DNA of 61,481 bases from an uncultured Saprospiraceae bacterium (GCA_937923345.1 CAKZVJ010000092.1:1-61481); one strand, 5' to 3'; positions 46,101 through 54,062 are shown, counted from the first letter of the stretch. Made by a program: numbers and translations. The notes: generated by a model from the letters alone, not told the origin.

Positions 46101-47352
46101 CGTAACTGTTTTTGATTTTAATAATTGTCAAAGACTAACTCAAGTCATTGTAGAATCTAATGATATGGGCTGTGCAGGATTTACTGATTTATTCTTTCAA
46201 TCTCAAAATATCCAGTGTGCTAATGAGAACGATGGAGCTATCATTCTACTACCCCAAGGAGGTCAAGCACCTTTTGAGTACAACTGGTCGAATGGCGCAA
46301 CTTCTCAATCCATCTCTAACTTGTTTGCCGGCAACTATACCGTGACCGTAACAGATGTTAATGGATGCTTTCATATTAGAACCGTAAATATAGTAGAACC
46401 GCCTGCATTGATTGGCTCTATCCAAGCTGAATTAACTGGAAACTGTGGAAATATCGCCAACCTAAGAGCACAAGGCCAAGGTGGAACTCCTCCATACGAT
46501 TATAACTGGAATACAGGAGGTGAAAATGCGGCTGTCTTTAATCTACCAGGAGGCCTCTACCGAGTAACCATAACAGATACTAATGGCTGTACATTTACAG
46601 ATGAATTTGTATTTGAAGAAGACAATTCTTTTCCTGGCATTGGACAAAATGTGGAAGATATCACATGTAATGGTGAAGTAGATGGTTCTGTAGAAATCGA
46701 ACACCTATCAGGTCTAGCTCCATTTCAATATATCTGGTCAAATGGATCCACGAGTCAGGATATAGGTTCTCTCTCCGCTGGAGTGTATGATCTCACCGTC
46801 GTAGATGCCAATGGATGTGATAGTGAACATAGCTTTATAGTATCTGAGCCTAATCCTTTAGTTATAGACTTTGATGTAATAAATCCAGCTACTCAAAATG
46901 ATAATGGTTCTATCAAGGCTAATGTATTTGGTGGTGTTCAACCCTATTCTTACTTATGGGATTTTGGGGCGAATACTGAAGTAATTAATAATGTTAATAT
47001 TGGTACTTACTCCATAACTATTACTGATGCTAATGGATGCACTCAATCTGACGAAGTAGAACTAAATGTAACTAGTACTCAGCAAAATATTACTAGAAAT
47101 AAGGGCTTTAAAATATTCCCTAATCCTACTCAGAATTTCTTCTTTATAGAAATCCCTAATAATGAATCTTTGCCAAAGCAAATTACATTGTTGGATGTTC
47201 ATGGGAAAGTAATCACACAGGATGCATACTCGCAACAAGGAAATCTACTACGCATGGACGTTCAAAATATACTATCTGGAACTTACATGCTCATGATAGA
47301 ACTTGAAGATGGATACACTTTAGGTAAAAGAATTATTTTGCTAGATAACTAG
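43108..47352 (+). CDS. Surface protein: GH-A-type hydrolase domain, ten SprB repeats, T9SS domain
   Basis: A 1414-residue secreted protein. A signal peptide (ending GITQ) precedes a catalytic-type region of about 540 residues that resembles clan GH-A glycoside hydrolases (GH39/GH5-like). The acid/base block is KYWEVWNEPDF (E192) and the nucleophile block is LKINTETNLPR (E360). The 168-residue spacing suits a (beta/alpha)8 barrel. Ten SprB-type repeats follow from about residue 570 to 1320. Each has the form NG-x-I, GGxPPYxYxWSNG, LxxGxYxVTVTDxNGC. The final ~85 residues are a type A T9SS sorting domain (FKIFPNPTQNFFFIEI, LSGTYMLMIE). It is probably a surface-attached glycan-active enzyme or adhesin. 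The sugar target is unknown. A strong terminator follows. Confidence 0.88.
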   Translation: MEIRNTFLLVLFLFFGQFTGITQVSTTAHDYIPPYNGSFGYGVNFGGYGTSSNVNVNGEFVPWLDEELAEIATGNPAAGIPGAGVTSVRLGFPDSFASQYGFDIRLQAFNRYNELGLKDHTMFLNGPAVAHRDLTEYCPGVPSAIFKNLHTPIWDNGANGTPYNDQNFYAKYVYETVATYGKWVKYWEVWNEPDFTDSTNSTADPGVPGNWWTNDPNPCELNGAFGIRAPISHYVRMLRITYEIVKTLYPESYVATGGLGYPSFLDAILRNTDNPNNGDVSAEYPLKGGAYFDVVSWHYYPHVDEAFKLWNQDILGFDYFRYSDAAYDEFIQRDREYEAVLESRGYNGTTFPRKLKINTETNLPRIEVLSTNSAGGNQLQANYNMKVMFASQAVGLDHLHLYHIGESRDENNVWLPQHQFDMMGLYKNLLTQNKNTAEHTPAGIGLKTMSDILKGYWYDAGKTNQLQLPSNVRGGAFSNANGETTYMLWARTFRDRSEEAFVTYTFPPSVPWTSNSSATLQKKGWNHFATNQTSTISFNNVQLNGNPAFFTLNSGTVSQCDGLTVNVNSEVPTCFGYTNGTISVSASNGVQPYTFLWQDGSGSPLQNNLVSGTYFVTVSDGAGCTVTQNIELNSPPAMNTSIQIRNETIAGLSNGSLTAFPSGGRPPYSYFWSNGVQSQTNQGLGAGTYSLTVNDSNGCPVIKQAVVEADDIGCGTFNLQLFDTDLSCFNANNGTISANATGGTGTISYKWNTGQITGFVQNLPTGTYRVTATDELGCSKVASTSITSPTQLSLFVAPTQPSAAGTDNGRASAFVNGGTPPYSYVWSNTQTSSTIENLAPGIYSVTITDNNGCQAVDQTEILSPEANCEDLEASIVFSDPRCPGTNTGFVSASPINGTPPFQFKWNTGATNQTIGNLPAGTYFVTITDAAQCSVQSAQTLSPKAPISIAVDINPASGNGINDGGAILNVSGGTAPYRAVWSNGLEGLTVTGLSPGAYNVTVFDFNNCQRLTQVIVESNDMGCAGFTDLFFQSQNIQCANENDGAIILLPQGGQAPFEYNWSNGATSQSISNLFAGNYTVTVTDVNGCFHIRTVNIVEPPALIGSIQAELTGNCGNIANLRAQGQGGTPPYDYNWNTGGENAAVFNLPGGLYRVTITDTNGCTFTDEFVFEEDNSFPGIGQNVEDITCNGEVDGSVEIEHLSGLAPFQYIWSNGSTSQDIGSLSAGVYDLTVVDANGCDSEHSFIVSEPNPLVIDFDVINPATQNDNGSIKANVFGGVQPYSYLWDFGANTEVINNVNIGTYSITITDANGCTQSDEVELNVTSTQQNITRNKGFKIFPNPTQNFFFIEIPNNESLPKQITLLDVHGKVITQDAYSQQGNLLRMDVQNILSGTYMLMIELEDGYTLGKRIILLDN

Positions 47353-47374
47353 AACTATAGCAAAGCAAAACGAT

Positions 47375-47409
47375 AAAAGCACTTTAGTCGAAAGATTAAA
47401 GTGCTTTTT
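47375..47409 (+). terminator. Rho-independent terminator after the surface hydrolase gene
   Basis: AAAAGCACTTTA pairs perfectly with TTAAAGTGCTTTT around a 9-base loop and is followed by T residues, 22 bp after the stop. Confidence 0.9.
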
Positions 47410-47433
47410 CATTTTGGATATTGGACATAGGGA

Positions 47434-47496
47434 TATTCGAAAGTATTTTAATTCGTTGAGGTTGAATCTTCCGCATTTATACAACTCTAAATGGGG
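47434..47496 (+). repeat. Left-end fragment of the MITE-like element
   Basis: It reads TATTCGAAAGTATTTTAATT, then CGTTGAGGTTGAATCTTCCG, closely matching the first ~50 bp of copy 1 (13555). It stops where copy 2 begins. Confidence 0.65.
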
Positions 47497-47497
47497 A

Positions 47498-47757
47498 TGT
47501 TCAGAAATAGCGTAATTCATTTAGGCATAGCTTTTCAAATAAAAACATCTCTTAATCATTACGCTGTTTTTTATAATATTGCTTTAAAAACGGGGTCATT
47601 CTTTGATTCAATTTGTCATGATTTTTAAAAGAAAATCACGCCAAATTGGTTCTTGGTCTGCTAATCCCCTGGGTTGCCACCCAGAGCTACAATAACACCA
47701 CCCTTCCGAAGAAAATCGGAACAAGCACTCTGGGGGTTATTCACTTACTTCTGAACA
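47498..47757 (+). repeat. 260-bp MITE-like element, copy 2
   Basis: The ends are TGTTCAGAA (47498) and TTCTGAACA (47749-47757), a perfect 9-bp terminal inverted repeat. Internal stems are AGCGTAAT/ATTACGCT, CAATTTG (47609)/CAAATTG (47642) enclosing TGATTTT/AAAATCA, CTGGGT (47669)/ACCCAG (47679) and TTCCGA/TCGGAA. It has the same length and order as copy 1 and no coding capacity. Confidence 0.8.
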
Positions 47758-47771
47758 ACTCTTTTTAGGGA

Positions 47772-48032
47772 TATTCAGAAATCATGTAAGTCTTTGAGAA
47801 ACATAATTTTGCTGGTGGTTCTCTATAAATAATTGCTTCGTTCTTTATGAAATTGCTGTAAAAACAGGGTAATTCTTGCTTTCAAATTGTCACGATTTTT
47901 CAGATAAAAATCCCGCCAATTTGGATTTTGCCCTATTTTTTGCTTGGAGCTGACAGCCCAAGCTATTAACATATCGCCTTCCGAGAAAATCGGAACAGGT
48001 TCTCTGAGGCGAGCCCCGCTTACTCCTGAATA
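47772..48032 (+). repeat. 261-bp MITE-like element, copy 3
   Basis: The ends are TATTCAGAA (47772) and TCCTGAATA (48024-48032). Internal stems are CAAATTG (47883)/CAATTTG (47917), CTTGG (47943)/CCAAG (47958) and TTCCGA/TCGGAA. It is more diverged in sequence than copies 1 and 2 but keeps every stem. It lies 73 bp from the 3' end of the DAHP synthase gene. Confidence 0.75.
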
Positions 48033-48105
48033 TGCCCTTTTTAAATTTTTCTTTAACAACTGGGAGATTATTAGACCAAATTTGTGATGATTTTTTACCT
48101 AGATC

Positions 48106-49176
48106 CTAAGATTCATTCTTCATTACTTGTTCTTGTTGGTTGATGCTTTCATCATGAATCGCATGCAAATAACGCAATACAAAGTCATCTCCTAGTCCAA
48201 AATTTTCTGCTTTGGCACGGACTCGATTTATGATTTCATTCCAACGTTTAGATTGAAGAATGGTGATATTATTCTCTTTTTTGTATTGTCCAATCTCCCG
48301 GGCGACTTTCATTCTGTTGTTTAATAAATCGACTAATTCGTCGTCTATATTGTCAATCTCTTTTCTAAGGTACTCCAGTTGCGTTTGGATAGGTGCGTTG
48401 TCTTGATAGTCCTCTCTAACTATTAAGCTGTCTAGCATGGCGCCTAAGACCTCTGGCGTGATTTGCTGAGCGGCATCACTCCATGCATCATCAGGCGTAA
48501 TATGGGACTCAATCATCAGTCCATCATAATCCAGATCTAGTGCCTTCTGTGAAACATCTTTAAGAATATCTCTCCTACCACATATATGGCTTGGGTCGCA
48601 AATAAGGGGGATCTCGGGGCACTGACGCATAAACTCAATTGCAATCTGCCATTGAGGACGATTGCGATAATATTTTTCTGCCAGATTGCTAAATCCTCTG
48701 TGGATAGCGGCTATATTCTTGATTCCTGCTTTTTTAATTCGCTCCACGCTTCCTAACCAAAGTGCCAAATCTGGATTGATAGGATTTTTAACCATCACTG
48801 GGATATCCACTCCTTGAAGTGCATCTGCTATCTCTTGTACCGCAAATGGATTTACGGTAGTACGCGCACCAATCCATAAAACGTCAATGTCAAAGCTTAG
48901 ACACAAATCTACGTGCTTGGCATTTGCGACCTCTACAGTAGTCGGAATACCCGTTTGTTTTTTAGCCTCAACTAGCCAGGGCAATCCTTTGGCTCCAACC
49001 CCTTCAAAAGAACCAGGACTGGTCCTTGGCTTCCATATTCCTGCTCTCAGCAAATCTACCTTTCCTGTCTTTTGCAAACGACTAGCTGTTTCTAAAACTT
49101 GCTCTTCTGTTTCTGCGCTACAAGGACCTGCAATGATGAGCGGCTGGTCTTTGATATGAAATATTCCTTCGGTCAT
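48106..49176 (-). CDS. Bifunctional DAHP synthase / chorismate mutase
   Basis: A 356-residue fusion. Residues ~1-260 are a KDO8P-synthase-like (type I beta) 3-deoxy-7-phosphoheptulonate synthase: LIIAGPCSAETEEQ, KPRTSPGSFEGVG, WIGARTTVNPFAVQEIA, VMVKNPINPDL, IHRGF and CDPSHICG. Residues ~268-350 are an AroQ-type chorismate mutase: LRKEIDNIDDELVDLLNNRMKVAREIGQYKKEN. This fusion is common in Bacteroidota and lets prephenate control entry to the aromatic pathway. It catalyses the first shikimate step and the branch to Phe/Tyr. No other aro, tyr or phe gene is adjacent. Confidence 0.95.
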   Translation of the reverse strand: MTEGIFHIKDQPLIIAGPCSAETEEQVLETASRLQKTGKVDLLRAGIWKPRTSPGSFEGVGAKGLPWLVEAKKQTGIPTTVEVANAKHVDLCLSFDIDVLWIGARTTVNPFAVQEIADALQGVDIPVMVKNPINPDLALWLGSVERIKKAGIKNIAAIHRGFSNLAEKYYRNRPQWQIAIEFMRQCPEIPLICDPSHICGRRDILKDVSQKALDLDYDGLMIESHITPDDAWSDAAQQITPEVLGAMLDSLIVREDYQDNAPIQTQLEYLRKEIDNIDDELVDLLNNRMKVAREIGQYKKENNITILQSKRWNEIINRVRAKAENFGLGDDFVLRYLHAIHDESINQQEQVMKNES

Positions 49177-49534
49177 ATTGAATCTTATACTGTATCTACA
49201 ATGATTGCGAAAAATAGTTTAGGTTGTAATAAAGCAGTTTTCACCTCCCCTCTAATACAAGTGGTCAAATGTATAAATAATTTTAAAGTGACTATCATCA
49301 TACTGGACTATAAAATTTTAATGTCTCGTTTACCACTGTCTCCATTCTTCACCTTATTAATTCAGATAATGTACTATGTTAATTAGCTTAGTTTCAATTT
49401 CGATATTTAGTATTTATCATTTCAAGTTTACAATTTCAACATGAAGTTTTATTCTAATATTTTATTCTTGCCTGCTTTTCTTTCACGTTCTTTTTTCCCG
49501 TAAAAAAGAACCAAAAACCTCTCGACTGTAAAGA

Positions 49535-49694
49535 TTCTTAACGCTTATGGAAGCTAAAAAGTCTGAAGGCTTAAAACTCGTTATAGATGCTTTTCCACTC
49601 CTAATTGTAAGTAATAACGGAATGCTTGTTCAACTACATGGCCATACGTTTGACTCAAACAGGTAAGCCTTCTGACGACTTTTCTTAACGCTTA
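49535..49694. repeat. Inverted-repeat segment bounded by 13-bp direct repeats
   Basis: TTCTTAACGCTTA occurs at 49535 and again at 49682. Between them, AAAAGTCTGAAGGCTTA (49557) faces TAAGCCTTC (49664) plus GACTTTT (49677), an imperfect inverted repeat. The arrangement is like a small non-autonomous element or its footprint. Confidence 0.45.
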
Positions 49695-49891
49695 CAACAC
49701 TAAATCTTTAAAGGTCGATATTTATTCTAGTTAAATAATTTTACTCTTATTTACAATCAAAAATTCTTATGTAGAACCCTGATATCTAATCATTTTCTCA
49801 ATATTGTATTCCAATAAATTGGGATATTTAAATTGTACTATACAACAAACGAGTAGTTAGTAAAATTTTAATAATGTTCTTTTTTTGGACT

Positions 49892-50063
49892 AGTGATGAG
49901 GAAGAGTGACCCGATAGGGGCAGACGCTTGCAGCGGCGTTGGCCTTTGCGCAGGGCTGCAAGTGGCCGAGCGCTTGACGCGAGCTCTGTATCGTAACGAC
50001 TCCCGACAATTATCTTGTAGCCCTTGAGGCTACTTGATAATGTCGGGAGTAGGCCCCAGATCG
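49892..50063 (+). repeat. Possible CGCCCAAA-family element, copy D (diverged)
   Basis: Opens AGTGATGAGGAAGAGTGACC and carries a very strong hairpin at 49999-50050 (ACTCCCGACA pairs with TGTCGGGAGT; GTAGCC pairs with GGCTAC). It ends AGGCCCCAGATC. The layout resembles copies A-C, but the conserved end is altered. It is GC-rich compared with its surroundings. Confidence 0.4.
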
Positions 50064-50131
50064 TCTCAGTGCCAGAAATAATGCATATAAAGTTTAAGCG
50101 AATGCACTCAACTCTATGGGCGAATTGATGT

Positions 50132-50139
50132 TATATTTG
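50132..50139 (+). promoter_or_regulatory. Candidate -7 box for the UbiD-family gene
   Basis: Reads TATATTTG, then C, 18 bp before the ATG at 50158. It lies inside the N-terminal extension that an upstream ATG (50116) would imply, so it argues for the later start. Confidence 0.5.
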
Positions 50140-50157
50140 CGTCTGTCAAACCTGAAT

Positions 50158-51990
50158 ATGAAGTATAGGAGTATGCGCGATTGCGCTAATGATTTAGAAA
50201 AAAATGGTCATCTCAAGCGGATCTCGAAAGAGGTGGACGCTAATCTGGAGATGGGTGAGATACATCGAAGGGTTTATGATGCAAAGGGTCCTGCCTTATT
50301 ATTTGAGCGTGTGAAAGGAAGCCCGTTTCAAGCGATCAGTAATATCTATGGAACGGAGGCTCGTACTGATTTCATCTTCAGAAATACAATCGGAAAAACT
50401 AAGAAAGTTATAGAATTAAAAGCGGATCCTACGAACTTTTTGAAACGGCCATTGCACTACCTTTCGGCTCCATTCACTGCTCTAAAGGCGCTACCTCGTA
50501 AGCAGTTTTTTTCTCCTCCAGTGAAGTATGGAGAAACGACGATTGATAAACTGCCGCAAGTAATTTCTTGGCCTATGGATGGTGGAGGATTTGTAACGCT
50601 TCCTCAGGTCATGACAATGCCGCCAAGATCCAAAAATATCATGGAATCGAACCTGGGAATGTATCGAATACAGTTGACGGGCAATGAGTATGAAACCAAC
50701 AAAGAGATAGGTTTGCACTACCAAATACATCGAGGTATAGGGGTGCATCACACGCAGTATAATGCGTTGGAGGACGAATTTCACGCTTCCGTTTTTGTGG
50801 GCGGTTTGCCATCGCATGCCTTTGCGGCTATCATGCCGATGCCAGAGGGCTTGAGTGAACTGACCTTTGCAGGTATGCTCGGGGGGCGGCGGTTTAGGTA
50901 TCTATATGAAGACGGAAATGTGCTGAGTGCGGATGCGGATTTTTGCATAACAGGAGTGATTCGAAAAAAGGAAAAAAAGCCAGAGGGGCCGTTTGGAGAT
51001 CATCTAGGTTATTATAGTTTGCAGCATGACTTTCCTGTAATGGACGTAAGAAAAGTGTATCATAGGAAGGATCCACTTTGGCATTTCACCATAGTAGGAA
51101 GACCACCGCAAGAAGATAGTAGTTTTGGATATTTGATTCACAAATTGGTGACTCCTTTATTGCAACAAGAGTTTCCTGGAGTCAAAGAAATACATGCTGT
51201 GGATGCTGCGGGAGTGCATCCGCTGTTGCTGGCTATAGGTAGTGAACGATACATGCCATTCAGGGATAAAAAGCCAGAAGAGGTGCTTACCCAGGCGAAT
51301 CGCATCATAGGTAGTGGGCAAACATCCTTGGCCAAGTTTTTAATTATTGCAAATCATGCTGATAATCCAGGCTTGCACTGCCATGATATTGCGGACTTCT
51401 TTACGCATATATTAGAGAGAGTGGATTGGACTAGAGATTTGCACTTCCAGACTAAGACGACAATGGATACGCTTGATTATTCTGGTACGGATTGGAATGC
51501 AGGTAGTAAAGTCATCATCGCAGCGGTTGGGGACAAAAGAAGGACTTTATCCACTGTTATACCAGATAATCTGCATCTGCCAGCTTCCTTTAGTAAACCA
51601 ACTATGATCGGCCCCGGCATATTGGCTATCAGTTGTCCTGAATATGCTCCAGACACCTACCAAGAAGAGGTCAGTCGATTGGGGGATGCGCTTCAAAAAA
51701 TCGACCCAGAAAAATATCCCATGGTTATCATGACGGAAGACAGTGCTTTTTTAGGGGCTACGCTGAATAACTTTCTATGGGCTACTTTCACACGCGCCAA
51801 TCCATCACATGATATCCATGGTGTGCATTCATTTGTGGAGCATAAACACTGGGGCTGTCGAGGATCCTTGATCATAGATGCAAGAATAAAACCACATCAT
51901 GCTCCCCCACTCGTGCGCGATGCTGAGGTGGCGGACAAGGTAGACATGATGATGCAGCCTGGTGGCGAGCTTTCACATTTACTAGGATAG
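50158..51990 (+). CDS. UbiD-family decarboxylase
   Basis: A product of about 610 residues from the ATG at 50158 (MKYRSMRDCANDLEKNGHLKRI), the usual family length. UbiD enzymes use prenylated FMN, made by a UbiX partner, to remove or add carboxyl groups on aromatic or unsaturated acids, for example in ubiquinone or menaquinone synthesis. Visible family blocks are ISNIYGTEARTDFIF, YRIQLTGNEYETNKEIGLHYQIHRGIGVHH, EFHASVFVGGLPSHAFAAIMPMPEGLSELTFAGMLGG, PEGPFGDHLGYYS and, near the end, HDIHGV. In this phylum such genes are commonly linked with menaquinone biosynthesis, but no ubiX or men genes are in the window. Confidence 0.9.
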   Translation: MKYRSMRDCANDLEKNGHLKRISKEVDANLEMGEIHRRVYDAKGPALLFERVKGSPFQAISNIYGTEARTDFIFRNTIGKTKKVIELKADPTNFLKRPLHYLSAPFTALKALPRKQFFSPPVKYGETTIDKLPQVISWPMDGGGFVTLPQVMTMPPRSKNIMESNLGMYRIQLTGNEYETNKEIGLHYQIHRGIGVHHTQYNALEDEFHASVFVGGLPSHAFAAIMPMPEGLSELTFAGMLGGRRFRYLYEDGNVLSADADFCITGVIRKKEKKPEGPFGDHLGYYSLQHDFPVMDVRKVYHRKDPLWHFTIVGRPPQEDSSFGYLIHKLVTPLLQQEFPGVKEIHAVDAAGVHPLLLAIGSERYMPFRDKKPEEVLTQANRIIGSGQTSLAKFLIIANHADNPGLHCHDIADFFTHILERVDWTRDLHFQTKTTMDTLDYSGTDWNAGSKVIIAAVGDKRRTLSTVIPDNLHLPASFSKPTMIGPGILAISCPEYAPDTYQEEVSRLGDALQKIDPEKYPMVIMTEDSAFLGATLNNFLWATFTRANPSHDIHGVHSFVEHKHWGCRGSLIIDARIKPHHAPPLVRDAEVADKVDMMMQPGGELSHLLG

Positions 51991-52026
51991 AGTGCGTCGG
52001 AATTTTACCTGCATCAGAATTCTTTT

Positions 52027-52034
52027 TACATTTG
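52027..52034 (+). promoter_or_regulatory. Candidate -7 box for the membrane-protein gene
   Basis: Reads TACATTTG, then G, an exact TAnnTTTG match 11 bp before the ATG at 52046. Confidence 0.45.
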
Positions 52035-52045
52035 GGTGTTAATCA

Positions 52046-52729
52046 ATGACATCTATGGCTGCATCAAAAAGCGCTAAAGCAAGCGAGCAACTTATAATTT
52101 CGTTCTTGAGCATTCGGAAAGCTATTGGTGTATTAGGAATCTCCTTGCCATTGGTCTTGCTGTTTGGCTCTTTTCTATTAGATAACTGTGAACAAATTCA
52201 AGGCAGCATTAGTGCTTATTACTACACGGTGATGCGTAATGCCTTTGTAGGTATTTTGTGTGCTGTATCTTTCTATCTTTTTAGCTACAAAGGCTATGAT
52301 CGTGGTGATCGCATACTTAGCGGTTTGTGCGGGCTATCGAGCTTAGGGGTTGCTTTTCTACCCACTTCTGTAGATCCACCATTGAGTACATGTGTCAATG
52401 AAATAGTAGCCAACAGCATCATTAGCAGCCTGCACTTTTTAGCAGCCTTTGTTTTTTTCGCGACTTCAGCTTACGTTTCTATTGTACAATTCACCAAAGG
52501 TAGCCCAAGGCCTACTCCTCAAAAACTGAGGCGAAATAAGGTGTACAAAATATGCGGGACAGTTATGATCTTTTGTCTTATTACTATCGGGATGTATACT
52601 GCTATCTTGAAAGAACATATTCCAAGTTTGGTCGGGTTAAGACCTATATTTTGGTTGGAAACGATCATGTTATGGGCCTTTGGTATATCTTGGTTAGTCA
52701 AAGGAGAATTTTTATTGGAGGATACTTGA
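52046..52729 (+). CDS. Six-helix membrane protein, possibly DUF998-like
   Basis: A 227-residue inner-membrane protein with about six hydrophobic helices. The first extracytoplasmic loop holds CEQIQGSISAYYYTVMRNAFVG, and a short loop follows (FSYKGYDRGDRILSGLCGLSSLGVAFLPT). This SAYYYT..RN..VG...YKGYD pattern is familiar from uncharacterised Bacteroidota membrane proteins near the DUF998 group. I cannot assign a function. An alternative ATG lies three codons downstream. Separate -7 box and no close neighbour on the same strand suggest its own transcript. Confidence 0.7.
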   Translation: MTSMAASKSAKASEQLIISFLSIRKAIGVLGISLPLVLLFGSFLLDNCEQIQGSISAYYYTVMRNAFVGILCAVSFYLFSYKGYDRGDRILSGLCGLSSLGVAFLPTSVDPPLSTCVNEIVANSIISSLHFLAAFVFFATSAYVSIVQFTKGSPRPTPQKLRRNKVYKICGTVMIFCLITIGMYTAILKEHIPSLVGLRPIFWLETIMLWAFGISWLVKGEFLLEDT

Positions 52730-52812
52730 CAGAATCTGAATTGTGCCATCTAATATCCACCTGATATCAAAAAAAATTTAGACCTTGAGTCAAAATATAA
52801 ATAATTCAGTTT

Positions 52813-53562
52813 ATGAGCTTAAAAATAACTACTCTACTATTACTTGTTGCAGCTACCTTCAAAGTTGTGGTAGCTCAAAACAACTTTACAGTTGTAATCA
52901 ATGAAGCCATGTCAGATAATGATACAGCTGTTGCGGATGAATCCGGGGATTTTGATGATTGGATAGAACTGTACAATAATCTTGATATACCAATGGATTT
53001 ATCTGGTTATGGCTTGTCTGATGATATTGATGCACTAGGAAAATTTGTTCTGCCTGAAGGAACGCTTATTGTCGAAAATGGATATCTCATTATTTGGGCG
53101 GATGATGATCAAGAGCAGGGCCCTTTGCATGCCCAATTCAGACTATCTTCTTTAGGAGAAAGTATATTTCTTACTGATCCAAATGGTGCTATGATTGATC
53201 AAGTAGATCTGCCAGAACTAGATGGTGATCAAGCTTACGCAAGAGATCCGAATGGTACTGGAAATTTTCGTATCAAAGAGCATAGTCAAGGCGCCAATAA
53301 TGATACAGCTACCTCTACTTTATCCACCCTGCCGTCTTCAATTAGCTACTTCCCAAATCCGGCGAAAGATTTTTTGAATATACGAATCAATGAAAATCAA
53401 GGCGAGACTAGAGTTCAATTATTCAGCATGAATGGCAGTCTTATTTTGGACAAATGGAGTTTCGAGCAAAATATAACTATTGATTTACGTTCCCTACCTG
53501 CGGGTAATTTATTTCTCCAAATAGATGACTATAAAACAGAAGTAATTCAAAAGATAAAGTAG
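52813..53562 (+). CDS. Lamin-tail-domain protein with type A T9SS sorting domain
   Basis: A 249-residue exported protein. The signal peptide (ending VVVAQ) is followed by a lamin-tail (LTD) immunoglobulin-like domain, about residues 27-150: VINEAMSDNDTAVADESGDFDDWIELYN, LSGYGLSDD, ENGYLIIWADDD, LSSLGESIFLTDPNG. The C-terminal ~75 residues are a type A T9SS domain (ISYFPNPAKDFLNIRI, LRSLPAGNLFLQI). LTD domains in secreted bacterial proteins often bind DNA or accompany nucleases; here the domain stands alone, so it may be an adhesive or matrix protein. A strong bidirectional terminator follows. Confidence 0.88.
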   Translation: MSLKITTLLLLVAATFKVVVAQNNFTVVINEAMSDNDTAVADESGDFDDWIELYNNLDIPMDLSGYGLSDDIDALGKFVLPEGTLIVENGYLIIWADDDQEQGPLHAQFRLSSLGESIFLTDPNGAMIDQVDLPELDGDQAYARDPNGTGNFRIKEHSQGANNDTATSTLSTLPSSISYFPNPAKDFLNIRINENQGETRVQLFSMNGSLILDKWSFEQNITIDLRSLPAGNLFLQIDDYKTEVIQKIK

Positions 53563-53583
53563 AAGTTGAATAATCAAAATCAA

Positions 53584-53617
53584 AAAAGTCCTTGCTGAAA
53601 TTCAGCAAGGACTTTTT
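53584..53617. terminator. Bidirectional rho-independent terminator
   Basis: A perfect hairpin, AAAAGTCCTTGCTGAA with TTCAGCAAGGACTTTT, has T runs on both strands. It lies between the convergent LTD gene and lipoprotein gene and can serve both. Confidence 0.92.
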
Positions 53618-53648
53618 GGTTGACAGGGTATCCGTTTGTTATCTTAGA

Positions 53649-54062
53649 TTACTTATTAGCAATAACGGTTGATTGGAATCCAAAGAGTCTGCCCTCTAAA
53701 CTTAGATTTGAGGACGAAGCACTCATATCTAAAGTATCTGGACCGATTCTTATTCTATCGCCATTGTCAAGTACATCATAGCTAAAGGCAGTGGCTGAAC
53801 TACCTCCATTAATATCGGTGATTGTTCCCTGCATCGTGCCAGATGCTTCTCCATTGGATGCAAAGGATAAAGTCAAGCTAGAATTTAAGGTACCAATTGT
53901 TTCCGATCCAGAAACGACAAAAGAAGTTGCTACCCAATCACCTTGAAGATCTGAATTGGTAGATGCATTCGTAGGGTCGTCTTCACCACAAGAAGTAAAG
54001 AAAACTGTAAAAGATAAAATTAAAAGTGCCGCTAATAGTTTTGGCGCTAATCGTGTATTCAT
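53649..54062 (-). CDS. Lipocalin-like lipoprotein
   Basis: A product of about 137 residues from the ATG at 54062 (MNTRLAPKLLAALLILS); a longer frame to 54119 would put 19 residues before the signal peptide. The lipobox is FTSC. The mature part begins with an acidic, serine-rich linker and then a small beta-rich domain (LQGDWVATSFVVSG, LTLSFASNGEASGTMQG, RIRIGPDTLDM) that resembles the lipocalin-like domains common in Bacteroidota lipoproteins. The ligand is unknown. Confidence 0.75.
   Translation of the reverse strand: MNTRLAPKLLAALLILSFTVFFTSCGEDDPTNASTNSDLQGDWVATSFVVSGSETIGTLNSSLTLSFASNGEASGTMQGTITDINGGSSATAFSYDVLDNGDRIRIGPDTLDMSASSSNLSLEGRLFGFQSTVIANK

Larger units (their letters stand above)
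49177..50157. other. Long intergenic region with repeats, no intact gene
   Basis: About 1 kb between divergent genes. It holds a GTTCTTTTTT/AAAAAAGAAC palindrome at 49487-49511, a segment bounded by 13-bp direct repeats (49535-49694), the diverged structured element at 49892-50063 and a TATATTTG box at 50132. Short frames across it have no protein-like composition. Confidence 0.5.

Noticed and set aside
43108-47352. Possible DNA-level tandem repeat array or CRISPR
   Set aside because: The repetition is at protein level (SprB repeats of about 70-80 residues) with diverged DNA; there are no identical short repeats with spacers.
47823-48059. 78-residue frame on the minus strand
   Set aside because: It lies across MITE-like copy 3; its residues come from hairpin arms and it has no counterpart frame in copies 1 and 2.
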